Below, piece after piece: positions 6,580 to 14,593 of a stretch of DNA of 64,000 nt. The notes under the pieces are model-generated. The model saw only the letters and a program-made list of their open reading frames with translations, ran no database searches and was not told the origin of the DNA. Each line of letters opens with the position of its first letter. The first letter of the stretch is position 1. This DNA is from Termitidicoccus mucosus (GTDB lineage Bacteria > Verrucomicrobiota > Verrucomicrobiia > Opitutales > Opitutaceae): the NCBI RefSeq assembly GCF_038725785.1, contig NZ_CP109796.1, positions 682,001-746,000 of the forward strand, given 5' to 3'. Made by a program: the position numbers and the translations under genes.

Positions 6580-8673
6580 TTATGTCATTGCGACGAAGCG
6601 GTCCACCTGCCGCCTGAAAGCGCACGTTGCCGCGGGAGAATTTTCTCCTCCATAACGAATATCAATATAGCGCCCGATGATATCCGCGAGCGCCGCGGCG
6701 AGTTCCGGTCTTTCGCGGCTCGCCCGCGCGAGATAATTGCGGGGGCACTCCTGGGGCCGCTTCTGCAATCCCAGTTTTTGCAAGCGGCGGCAAAACGTAA
6801 GCCAGGCCTTGGTCACCGAGTCGATGCGCGTCCGTCCGCGCCACCAAGCCACGGCGAGATAAGCGCACAGCAGGGACAACACCCCGAGCGCACCGCCAAC
6901 CAGAAGATCGAGCCAATTGCTTTCCTCCAGCCCCACTCCCTTCAGGAGATCCATTTGGCGGTCGGGATCGTAACGGATGACCCATTTTTGCAGGTTGCCG
7001 AAAAGCGAGGAAAAATCGGGGATATCCCAGCGCCGGCCTTGGGCGTCGTCGGCGCCTTCCCGGTTTTTATCGGTTCCGGCTGGATTCGGGACTTCAGGCG
7101 GCCGCGCTTCGTCCGCCGGTTTAACCTCCACCCGGGCATTGGAAGTCTTGGCTTTGTCCTCCTGCGCTTTGTCTCTCTTCGTTTCCGGCGGCAGGATGAC
7201 ATCCTTGGGCTCCACCCTTCGCCAGCCTTTGCCCTCGTGCCAGACTTCCACCCACGCATGGGCATCGGACCGTTTGACGATGACGAAATTGGTCAGGGCG
7301 ATGATGGTCCCGCCGCGATACCCGCCGACCAGCCGGGCCGGAACGCCGGCCGCGCGCATCAACATGGCAAAACTTCCGGCCAGATATTCGGCCCCGCCTT
7401 TTTTCTCGTCGAAGAAATAGCGGTCCAGCAGATCCGGGCCGGGCGCAATGATATGGGCGGCGTCGAACCGGTATCCGCCGTCCGCCAGAAGGCTGAAGGC
7501 TTGGTGGACGATTTCCTCCGCATCCGCATACTGGCCGGCCAGCCGCCGTCCCAGAGCGTGAAGGCGCGGATTGGTATTATCCGGCCAGGAAAGGCCCCGG
7601 GCCCGATCCTCTTCGGTCAGCTCCGCGCCCACGTGGTAGTCCAGATAGGCGAGCATGGGGAACTTCGGTTCCTGATCGTCTATCCGGCGGATGCTCACCA
7701 ACTGAAACTCGTCGGTGATGAGCGCTTCCGGCGCCGGCGCGGCCGGCACGTCCAGCCCGTAAAGCCAGCGTCCGCCGTTGGGCATCACCCGCAGGGTGTA
7801 GCGCACGGGATGCGCCTTCCAGCGCAGTTCCCGGTCCAGCCTGGCTTTCGACCGGATCGCCCGATTCAGCAGCCGCGTGCGATTGTCCCAGTCCTCCGGC
7901 AGGGTCCAGTTTTTGCCATCGTAGTCCCAGAACACCGGACCGCGCCAATACAAGAGGCTCTTGAAGGGGACGGCCCCCTTGAACTCCGCCACGAGCACGT
8001 TTTCGTTCGCCTGGCCCGCCTCGTGAATACCTCCGGGTTCCAGGGTTGTAATCTTGCCGAAGTCTCCCGCGCCGCGATTCATCATGGCCTTGACGGGCAG
8101 GCCGAAGGCCAGGCCGATGTCCCAGAGCGGCCCGGGGATGCGGGGGAAGGTCAGGAACAACAGCAGCATCAACGGCAGGCCGAGGAGGAACAACTGCCCC
8201 GCGCGCCGGATCAGGAAGCCGCGATTCAAGATGGACGCGTCCCCGTGGATGGCCACCAGGCTCAGGGTCAGGGCAAAGATGACCACGAGCATGTGCGCCA
8301 GGCTCCACAGGGTTTCCCAATACAGCGCGCCCACCGCGGCCAGAATGACCGCGGCGAAAATCAACAGCAGGTAATCCCGCCGGGTGCGCGCTTCCCCCCA
8401 CTTGAGAAAAACCACCGCGATAAAGAAGCTGAGCACCGCCTTGCCGCCGAACCAGCTCTCGAACCCGAACCAGATGCCGGCCGCGGTTGCGGATAGCAGC
8501 GCGACGGCCGCGACCCGGCCCGGCCATCCCCCGCGCAGGGGCGCGAGGTAGTGCAGCACGCCCCCTGCGAGCGCGATGCCCGCCACCCACGGGGGCAGCG
8601 TCGCAAGGCTCGGCAAGGCGGCCAAAACCAGCGTCAGCAAAACCCAGTGTCTGTAGTGGCCGGATGGATTCAT
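6580..8673 (-). CDS. TgpA-type transglutaminase-like membrane protein, catalytic Cys missing
   Basis: 697 residues with the TgpA layout: six or so N-terminal membrane helices (1-175), a periplasmic domain with the transglutaminase-like core (about 380-495), one more helix (about 595-620) and a cytoplasmic DUF4129-like tail. The core has LMRAAGVPARLVGGYRGG and DAHAWVEVW, but where relatives have G-[FY]-C-E the sequence reads KKGGAEYLAGSF, so the catalytic cysteine aligns with Ala428. His472 is kept, and the acidic residue is Glu488 in RRVEPKD rather than Asp. It is probably not a classical transglutaminase or protease. It overlaps DUF58 by ATGA in a MoxR-DUF58-TgpA operon. Confidence 0.88.
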   Translation of the reverse strand: MNPSGHYRHWVLLTLVLAALPSLATLPPWVAGIALAGGVLHYLAPLRGGWPGRVAAVALLSATAAGIWFGFESWFGGKAVLSFFIAVVFLKWGEARTRRDYLLLIFAAVILAAVGALYWETLWSLAHMLVVIFALTLSLVAIHGDASILNRGFLIRRAGQLFLLGLPLMLLLFLTFPRIPGPLWDIGLAFGLPVKAMMNRGAGDFGKITTLEPGGIHEAGQANENVLVAEFKGAVPFKSLLYWRGPVFWDYDGKNWTLPEDWDNRTRLLNRAIRSKARLDRELRWKAHPVRYTLRVMPNGGRWLYGLDVPAAPAPEALITDEFQLVSIRRIDDQEPKFPMLAYLDYHVGAELTEEDRARGLSWPDNTNPRLHALGRRLAGQYADAEEIVHQAFSLLADGGYRFDAAHIIAPGPDLLDRYFFDEKKGGAEYLAGSFAMLMRAAGVPARLVGGYRGGTIIALTNFVIVKRSDAHAWVEVWHEGKGWRRVEPKDVILPPETKRDKAQEDKAKTSNARVEVKPADEARPPEVPNPAGTDKNREGADDAQGRRWDIPDFSSLFGNLQKWVIRYDPDRQMDLLKGVGLEESNWLDLLVGGALGVLSLLCAYLAVAWWRGRTRIDSVTKAWLTFCRRLQKLGLQKRPQECPRNYLARASRERPELAAALADIIGRYIDIRYGGENSPAATCAFRRQVDRFVAMT

Positions 8674-9617
8674 ACCGCCTGCTCCGGTTCATCGTGCAGG
8701 GCCAAAGCCCGGAGACAGTTTTGCAGATGGGATTCTGCATTGGCCGGCTCGATCCTCGTGCCGGGAAGCTCCAGACCGTATTCCCTGTTCTGCTTGTGGG
8801 CCTCCAGAACCCAGCGGCACAACTGGGACAGCTTCTGCTCCGTCCCGCCCGCGCCGGCGTCCTCCCAGCGCAGCCAGAGCGCGGGCCTGCCCTGGCCTCC
8901 GTCAAACTCCTTGGTGTAGAGTTCGTCAAACCGGGCCATGGCCTTCCAATGGATGCGGGCAAGCGGATCCCCCGGCGAATAGCGCCGCATGTCCGTATAG
9001 GTGCCGGCCTCTTCCACGAGATGGGCCTGTCGTCCGAGCGGACGTGCGGGAAGCGGTTGGTCGCCCGTCTGCGCCGGATACACCAGGCATTCCGGCAGTT
9101 GCCCGGTAACCATGCGGGCCTGAAAAATGCCCAAGGGGAAACAACTGCGGATGCAGGCCGGGGCGGGCTTGAGGCGTCCGCGTCTCGGAGCAGGTCGCTC
9201 CAAAGTCAGCTCCGCGGTTTCGCCCGCAAGGAGATGCTTCTCCGCCCCGTGAACACTCCCGCGCGCCGTGACCAGCAGCCCGTGGCGGTTGTTCTTCGAG
9301 CGGTTTTCCACCGGCAACCGGTAAACCGCGCTCTGCCCGGCAAAGACAGGCTCGCTGCGCCAATCCGCCACGGCCAGGCCGCCCACGTTGGCGCGGGTGT
9401 GATACCAGCCCACCATCGCGATGGCGGCCAGCAGGAACGTCATGGCAAAAATCAGGTTGTTGCTGAAATTGACGGACATCAGGAAGGCGCAGAAAACCAG
9501 TCCGAAAAAGCCCCAGCCCGAGGACGTCAGGCGCGTACGCACCTTGCCGGGGCGCGCCTCCGGACGCTTCAGCGGGATGCGCGTGGCGAGGATTCTTTTG
9601 ACGGTCGCCCGCATCAT
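8670..9617 (-). CDS. DUF58 domain membrane protein
   Basis: 315 residues from the ATG at 9617, which overlaps the MoxR stop codon (ATGA); the next ATG is one codon later. Two adjacent N-terminal hydrophobic segments (about 33-75) are followed by a beta-rich region and the DUF58 signature YTDMRRYSPGDPLARIHWKAMAR with the partner WRSEP motif upstream. DUF58 proteins are von-Willebrand-A-like partners of MoxR ATPases, thought to be chaperoned or activated by them. Its stop overlaps the TgpA-like start by 4 bp, so translation of the three genes is probably coupled. Confidence 0.9.
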   Translation of the reverse strand: MMRATVKRILATRIPLKRPEARPGKVRTRLTSSGWGFFGLVFCAFLMSVNFSNNLIFAMTFLLAAIAMVGWYHTRANVGGLAVADWRSEPVFAGQSAVYRLPVENRSKNNRHGLLVTARGSVHGAEKHLLAGETAELTLERPAPRRGRLKPAPACIRSCFPLGIFQARMVTGQLPECLVYPAQTGDQPLPARPLGRQAHLVEEAGTYTDMRRYSPGDPLARIHWKAMARFDELYTKEFDGGQGRPALWLRWEDAGAGGTEQKLSQLCRWVLEAHKQNREYGLELPGTRIEPANAESHLQNCLRALALHDEPEQAV

Positions 9618-10549
9618 CACTCCACGCCCACCTTCGAGATGATTTCTTCCCCGATCCTTTCCGCGGACATGCGGCTCGCGATCGGCGCCAGACGATGGCC
9701 CGCGACGGCCGGCAGGACCGCCTGAATGTCGCCGGGCAACAGCTTGCCCTCGCCATGCAGGAACGCCCAGGCCTGCGCGGCCCGCAACAGCCCCAGGCCC
9801 GCGCGGGTGGACAGCCCCCGCTGGAACAGCTCCGAATTGCGCGTGAATTCGAGGATGCGGTGCAGGTAGTCCAGCACGGCGTCGGAAAGCTTTACCTGCC
9901 CGACCGCCTGCTGGAGGCCCAGGAGCCGGGACGGCTCGATGATCGGCTTGAGTTCCTCCAGCAGGCGCCGCCGGTCCTTGCCGCGGAACAATTCCAGTTC
10001 CGCATCTCGATTGGCATAGCCCATCGAGATGCGCATCAGAAAACGGTCCAGTTGCGATTCGGGAAGCGGGAACGTGCCCACCTGCTCGGAGGGGTTCTGC
10101 GTCGCAATCACGAAGAACGGCTCCGGCAACTCGCGGGGCTTTCCGTCGATGCTGACCTGGCGCTCCTCCATGGCTTCGAGCAGCGCGCTCTGGCATTTGG
10201 GCGTGGCCCGGTTGATCTCGTCGGACAGAAGCAACTGGGTGAAAACGGGGCCGTCCGTGAAAACGAATTCGCCCTTGTTCCGATCGTAAATGGAACAACC
10301 GATGATATCACCGGGCAGCAGATCGCTGGTGAACTGGACCCGCCGGTATTTCAGCCCCAAGGTCAGCCCCAGCGCGTGGGCCAGGACCGTTTTGCCGAGC
10401 CCGGGCAAATCCTCGATCAGGAGATGGCCCCGGGCCAGCAGGCAGGCGAGCGCCATCTTGATCTGTTTGTCCTTGTCCAGCACGATCTCATTGAGCTGGG
10501 CAAGGACCGGGCCGAGGGCCTCTGAAGGTTGTGCGTTGTTTATATTCAT
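9617..10549 (-). CDS. MoxR-family AAA+ ATPase
   Basis: 310 residues. Walker A is DLPGLGKT (47-54), Walker B LLLSDEIN (106-113), a sensor-like ATQNP at 149-153, and the MoxR-typical EGTFPLPESQLDRFLM-like segment (about 157-171) is clear as VGTFPLPESQLDRF. The C-terminal lid domain contains STRAGLGLLRAAQAWA. MoxR ATPases act as chaperones for VWA-domain partners; the coupled downstream DUF58 gene supplies that partner. The gene starts after a 274-bp spacer that carries a large palindrome, so it is probably the first gene of its operon, separate from the secretin gene upstream on the same strand. Confidence 0.94.
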   Translation of the reverse strand: MNINNAQPSEALGPVLAQLNEIVLDKDKQIKMALACLLARGHLLIEDLPGLGKTVLAHALGLTLGLKYRRVQFTSDLLPGDIIGCSIYDRNKGEFVFTDGPVFTQLLLSDEINRATPKCQSALLEAMEERQVSIDGKPRELPEPFFVIATQNPSEQVGTFPLPESQLDRFLMRISMGYANRDAELELFRGKDRRRLLEELKPIIEPSRLLGLQQAVGQVKLSDAVLDYLHRILEFTRNSELFQRGLSTRAGLGLLRAAQAWAFLHGEGKLLPGDIQAVLPAVAGHRLAPIASRMSAERIGEEIISKVGVE

Positions 10550-10647
10550 TTTTATTTAAATGAAATGCGGTTGATATACTGGAGATGTGGCCAAGGCGTT
10601 ATGTTCTACGTGTCCTCCGTGTCGGGGCTTTGCGATCTCTGTGTCAT

Positions 10648-10788
10648 ATCAATTCCAAACGGAATTCACCCCTTTGGAGGGCCGAGCTCCTGCGAGGCCG
10701 TCGCGGGCATACGCGACTTTTTTCCGCGACGGCCTCGCAGGAGCTCGGCCCTCCATCATAAGTGTGGTTTTCATTGGGAAATGGTGTC
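10648..10788. repeat. Composite palindromic element with perfect 31-bp inner inverted repeat
   Basis: A perfect inverted repeat of 31 bp (10676-10706 with 10724-10754; begins GGAGGGCCGAGCTCCTGCGA) surrounds a 17-nt loop. Outside it are borders resembling those at 6337-6490: ATATCAATTCCAAACGGAAT on the left and, read inverted, ACCATTTCCCAATGAAAACC on the right. Just to its left (10607-10648) lies a solitary half of a 9-bp-period arm (...CCTCCGTGTC...CTCTGTGTCA). Together these fill the spacer between the secretin gene and moxR. Confidence 0.8.
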
Positions 10789-10823
10789 ACTTCTTCGGGG
10801 TTTCCATCGAAAGATGCCGCGGT

Positions 10824-12734
10824 TCAGCGTCTCTGGAGGCGGCGGACGCGGCGCTCGGCTTTTTTCGAGGAGGCCGGCTCGGGCAGGAGCATCTCCCCGG
10901 GCCGGGTGACATCGAGCGGGGGAATGTCGCCCTGCGCGGCGGGGTGCTGGCTGTTGCGTTCGAGGAAGCGTTGCGAGGCGTCCGCGGTTTCGCCCGGGGC
11001 GATTTGTATCATGGGGCGGATGACGACGATGAGCTCGCTGCGGGCGCGGCCCTTGACGCGTTGCTTGAAGGCGTTGCCGAGGAGCGGAATGCTGCGCAAC
11101 AGGGGCACGCCTTCCTCGTTGTCGGTGAGTTCCTCGCGAATGAGGCCGCCGATCACCACGGGTTCGTTGTCCTTGGCGACGACAGTGGTGGTGATGGTGC
11201 GCTGTTCGACCGGCGTGGATTCGAAGTAGTCCCCCGAGTTGCCGCCGTAGGTGATTCGCTGGGTGGAGCCCCCTTGGGAATTTTCGTGGAGGATGCGCAG
11301 GGTGATGGTGCGGTCGGGATGGATTTTCGGGGTGATGAGCAGGGTGTCGCCGAGATTGCGCCGCGAGGTTTGGGGATCGACCGAGAGGCTGCCGGTGGAG
11401 ATGCCGTTCACCACCGTCCTGGAGTCCGACACCGTGACGGACTCCAGGATGGTGGTCTCCTGGCCGATGAAGATGCGGGAGGCCTCGTTGTCGCGGACGA
11501 GGAGCGTGGGGGTGGCGAGCGCGGTGAGGCGGCCGTCCTTGGCGTAGAGTTTCAGCCGGGCCGAGAAATCCGCGCCGACGTAGGAGGCGAGGACGTTGGC
11601 CGGGGAGAGCGAAACTTGCTCGGCCCCGAAGGCTGAGGCGAAGTTGCTCCGGTTGTAGCTCCAGTCCACGCCCTGCTCGTAGTTGTCGGACAGGGAAAGC
11701 TCGAGGACGCGGACCTCGAGGAGCACCTGCGGCGCGACGACATCGAGTTTTTTGATGACCGCCTTGATCTCGTCCACCGCGACGCGGTCATGCGAGCGCA
11801 CGAGGAGGGAGTTCGTGTCGGCGAAGGCGGAGAGATAAACGAGGCCGGAGGCGCCGGTGATTTCGCGCATGCTGGCGCCGCCGGCGATTTGCTCGGCGGT
11901 GGCGAGGGCGAGGAAATTCTGGCGCTGCTGGTTTTCGATTTCCATCGACTTGGTGATCTGCTGGTCGGCCTGGGCAAAATTGGTGCTGGCGGAGCGGGTG
12001 TTCCCCGAGCGGAGGCCGCCGCTGCTGCTGCGGGAGGTGGTGTTGCCGTAGCGGCTCGATCTCCGGTAGCCGCCACTGTTGCTGCTGGTGTAGGAGGAAG
12101 AGGAACCGGCGGCGGAGGTGGCGCCGTCCGTGCCGAACTGGGCGCGGTCGAGGAGGAGATCCATGCGGTCCATCGCGTCCTCCATGCGCTCGTAGGATGA
12201 GTTGCTGGCGGAGGATTCGAGCCAGATGACGCGATCGGCGTAGAGCTGGCTCAGGGCAAGGCCCAGGTCGTTGACGGAGGGATACAGGACGGGAATGACC
12301 TCGACATACTCGTCTTTGTAGAGAGCGAGGCCGTCGCGGTATTCGTCGGCGGTGATGAGCTCGATGATGTCGGTGCCCGATTTTTTATACCAGAGGCCGT
12401 GCATGCGGCAGACGACCTTGATGCATTCCTCGAAGGGGACGTTTTCGAAAAAGGCGGAGCAGGGAAGCTGGCCGGCGGCGCGGCTGGCGACGACGGTGCG
12501 CCCGGAGGCCTGCGTCAGCATGCGGGCGAGATGGCTGACGGGAATCTCGTCGGCCATGAGGAAATCGATGACGGTGGCGTCGAGGTCATCCTGCTGTCCG
12601 GCGATTTCCGCCCGCGCGGCGGCGGCCCGGGCGAGGAGCGGGATGGCGGGCGGCGGCGGAGCGGTCCGGGCGAAGGAGGGAAGGAGGCCGGCGACGAGGG
12701 CGGCGACGATGGAAAGACGGACGGGCGCGTGCAT
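10824..12734 (-). CDS. gspD: Type II secretion/pilus secretin (GspD/PilQ-like)
   Basis: Outer-membrane channel. From the ATG at 12734 the protein has 636 residues with a signal peptide (1-23). Short N-domains occupy about 50-200, including an N1-like segment (315-345); a Ser/Gly/Arg-rich insert lies at about 205-250; and the secretin domain (about 335-575) ends with VPLLRSIPLLGNAF (543-556) and ELIVVIRP (567-574). The open frame extends further upstream as Arg/Pro-rich residues that run antisense to nothing known, so I reject that start. The gene follows a small periplasmic-protein gene by 5 bp. The C-terminus is Arg/Lys-rich (RRVRRLQRR) with no obvious pilotin-binding helix. T2SS versus pilus assignment is not settled by this gene alone. 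Confidence 0.9.
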   Translation of the reverse strand: MHAPVRLSIVAALVAGLLPSFARTAPPPPAIPLLARAAAARAEIAGQQDDLDATVIDFLMADEIPVSHLARMLTQASGRTVVASRAAGQLPCSAFFENVPFEECIKVVCRMHGLWYKKSGTDIIELITADEYRDGLALYKDEYVEVIPVLYPSVNDLGLALSQLYADRVIWLESSASNSSYERMEDAMDRMDLLLDRAQFGTDGATSAAGSSSSYTSSNSGGYRRSSRYGNTTSRSSSGGLRSGNTRSASTNFAQADQQITKSMEIENQQRQNFLALATAEQIAGGASMREITGASGLVYLSAFADTNSLLVRSHDRVAVDEIKAVIKKLDVVAPQVLLEVRVLELSLSDNYEQGVDWSYNRSNFASAFGAEQVSLSPANVLASYVGADFSARLKLYAKDGRLTALATPTLLVRDNEASRIFIGQETTILESVTVSDSRTVVNGISTGSLSVDPQTSRRNLGDTLLITPKIHPDRTITLRILHENSQGGSTQRITYGGNSGDYFESTPVEQRTITTTVVAKDNEPVVIGGLIREELTDNEEGVPLLRSIPLLGNAFKQRVKGRARSELIVVIRPMIQIAPGETADASQRFLERNSQHPAAQGDIPPLDVTRPGEMLLPEPASSKKAERRVRRLQRR

Positions 12735-12739
12735 GGTGT

Positions 12740-13270
12740 TTAGCGGATGACGATAAGTTCGTCTGGCCTGCGGCTCTGGCTGACGGTGACGGTGTGGCGG
12801 GAGATTTCCTCGACGGTGAAGGTGACGGGGGCATCGGCGGGCGCGGGAGAAACGGGGGCCGCGGCCCCCGTATTCGCGGGGCGGGCGGGGGAGGCGCCGG
12901 CGCGGCGCGGGCTGCGGGTGGAGACGTTGCCGTCGAGGCTGAACTGCTCGCCTTCGTGGAGGTGGAAAAGATTGGGGTAGCCCGGGATTTCGAGCACGGC
13001 GACGGCTTCGCCGCCGGCCAGCCGGAGAGTGCTTTTCACCCGGATCCCCGGCGGCAGATAATTGCCGCGCACGGGAACCTGCCCGCGCACGGCGGGCGGC
13101 GCGGGCGCGCCGCCCGCGTAGAAGAAAGGGTCGCGCAAGGCGCGGGGCTGGTCCGGATTTCGCGAAGTGGCCGCGGGCGTGGCAGTTTCTCCCTTCAATG
13201 GGGCAAACGGAGAGACCACGCATGACACCGCCAAGGCCAGGCATATGATACAGCGGTTTATAATATTCAT
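12740..13270 (-). CDS. Small exported GspC/PilP-like protein
   Basis: 176 residues from the ATG at 13270 with a signal peptide (about 1-30, hydrophobic IICLALAVSCVVSPF). A proline/alanine-rich linker leads to a small beta domain containing RDPFFY, then IRVKSTLRLAGGEAVAVLEI and LHEGEQFSLDG, and a final VEEISRHTVTVSQSRRPDEL. Both parts resemble the short barrel-like repeats of PilP/GspC, which connect the inner-membrane platform to the secretin. The gene sits between gspF and the secretin gene, as expected for that role. An upstream in-frame ATG at 13345, just after the gspF stop, is an alternative start. Family assignment is by resemblance and context. Confidence 0.6.
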   Translation of the reverse strand: MNIINRCIICLALAVSCVVSPFAPLKGETATPAATSRNPDQPRALRDPFFYAGGAPAPPAVRGQVPVRGNYLPPGIRVKSTLRLAGGEAVAVLEIPGYPNLFHLHEGEQFSLDGNVSTRSPRRAGASPARPANTGAAAPVSPAPADAPVTFTVEEISRHTVTVSQSRRPDELIVIR

Positions 13271-13347
13271 GAGATTATATTGTTTGAAGCCGGTGCTGGA
13301 GGAGGGCGCGGCCCGCTCCATCCTTGTTAAATTATATGGATGCATGA

Positions 13348-14592
13348 TTACATTCCTCCCTTGGATACGCTCATCACCGCCTGAAAGATTGAGAAATAAA
13401 CATAGCCCACGAGGCTTCCCACCATCAGGATCATCACCGGCTCGATCATGGCGGACATGAATTTCACCTTCGCCGCCAGCTCCCTCTGGTAATACTGCCC
13501 CATGTCGTGCATCACCGTGTCCAGTTGACCACTCTTTTCGCCCACGGCGGCCATGTGCCGCATCATCGGGGGAAAGTGCGGCTGCTCGAACGACCTGGAC
13601 AGGGCGCGCCCCACCAGAAGGCCTTCCGCCGCCTTTTCGAAACTGTCCCTGACGGCCAGATTCCCCATGGCCTGCCCGTTGATGCGCAGCGATTCTAGGG
13701 CGGGAAGGCCGCTGCGCAAGAGCAGGGACAGGCTCCATCCGGCCTGCGCCATGGCGCTGAACTGGATGGCGATCCCCGCAAGGGGCAGGGCGAGAATGAT
13801 GCGGTCCAGAATCCTTTTCCCGGCCCGGGTGGTGTAGGCGGCGAGGAGCAGGAAGACCGCCACCCCCAGAACCGGCCCGAGCACCTTGCCCCAGTGCAGC
13901 AGCCAGCCCGCGACATCCAGCAAGACCTGGGTTGACCGGGGCAGCGTCGCGTTGCGCGCGGCCAGAAAAACCGCGAAACGCGGGATGACCCACACCACCA
14001 GGCCCGTCACGACGCCGATGGCGGCGAGCAGCACGATCATGGGGTAAAACAGGGCGCTCAGCAACTGGCGCTTCAGCTCCTTGTGCCTTTCGAGGTGGTC
14101 GGCCAGGTGCTCGAGGATGGCATCCAGATTTCCGCTCCGTTCCCCGATGGCGACCAGGCTGACCGCCAGCGGCGAGAACAGCCCCTTTTCCGCGGCCATG
14201 CTGGCGGACAGGCTGGTCCCGGACCGGATCGCCGCGCCCATCCGGTCGATGGTCCGGATCAGGCGCGGCTTGGCTTGCATCTCGCGAGCCGCGTTCAACG
14301 CCTGCGCCAGCGTGTAGCCGGCCCGCAGCATCAGTGTGAGCTGTCGATAAAACACGATCAGGTCCCCCGCCATCACCGGCACGAAACGGCGGGGATGCAT
14401 CAGGCCGAGGACATGCCGCGCCCGCGACAGGAAACTCCCCTCGCGCCCGCCGGCCTCCCCCTCCCGGATTTCCAATACGAAGATGGATTGCCCCCGCAGG
14501 CTGCGCACGGCTGCCTTCTCGCTTTCGGCCTCGATCCGGCCCTTCAGCGACTTGCCGTGTGAGTCCAGCCCAATGTAGGAATACCGGGCCAT
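13348..14592 (-). CDS. gspF: GspF/PilC inner-membrane platform protein
   Basis: 414 residues from the ATG at 14592, preceded by a strong ribosome site (GGAGGGAGGCGATTAAG before ATG). The GspF domain occurs twice: about 75-195 (VFYRQLTLMLRAGYTLAQAL) and about 275-400 (MAQAGWSLSLLLRSGLPALE), each followed by membrane helices (about 170-215 and 380-405). N-terminal YSYIGLDSHGKSLKGRIEAE is the usual cytoplasmic head. It forms the rotor/platform on which pseudopilins assemble, driven by GspE, whose gene ends 1 bp upstream. Longer upstream frames would run through gspE and are rejected. Identification is firm. Confidence 0.94.
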   Translation of the reverse strand: MARYSYIGLDSHGKSLKGRIEAESEKAAVRSLRGQSIFVLEIREGEAGGREGSFLSRARHVLGLMHPRRFVPVMAGDLIVFYRQLTLMLRAGYTLAQALNAAREMQAKPRLIRTIDRMGAAIRSGTSLSASMAAEKGLFSPLAVSLVAIGERSGNLDAILEHLADHLERHKELKRQLLSALFYPMIVLLAAIGVVTGLVVWVIPRFAVFLAARNATLPRSTQVLLDVAGWLLHWGKVLGPVLGVAVFLLLAAYTTRAGKRILDRIILALPLAGIAIQFSAMAQAGWSLSLLLRSGLPALESLRINGQAMGNLAVRDSFEKAAEGLLVGRALSRSFEQPHFPPMMRHMAAVGEKSGQLDTVMHDMGQYYQRELAAKVKFMSAMIEPVMILMVGSLVGYVYFSIFQAVMSVSKGGM

Positions 14593-14593
14593 C

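Noticed and set aside
6505-8496. 663-residue plus-strand frame opposite the transglutaminase-like gene
   Set aside because: Antisense shadow; the minus frame has membrane helices and a recognisable core.
12735-13244. N-terminal extension of the secretin frame
   Set aside because: Pro/Arg-rich, no signal peptide, and overlaps the small exported protein gene; the ATG at 12734 begins a proper signal peptide.
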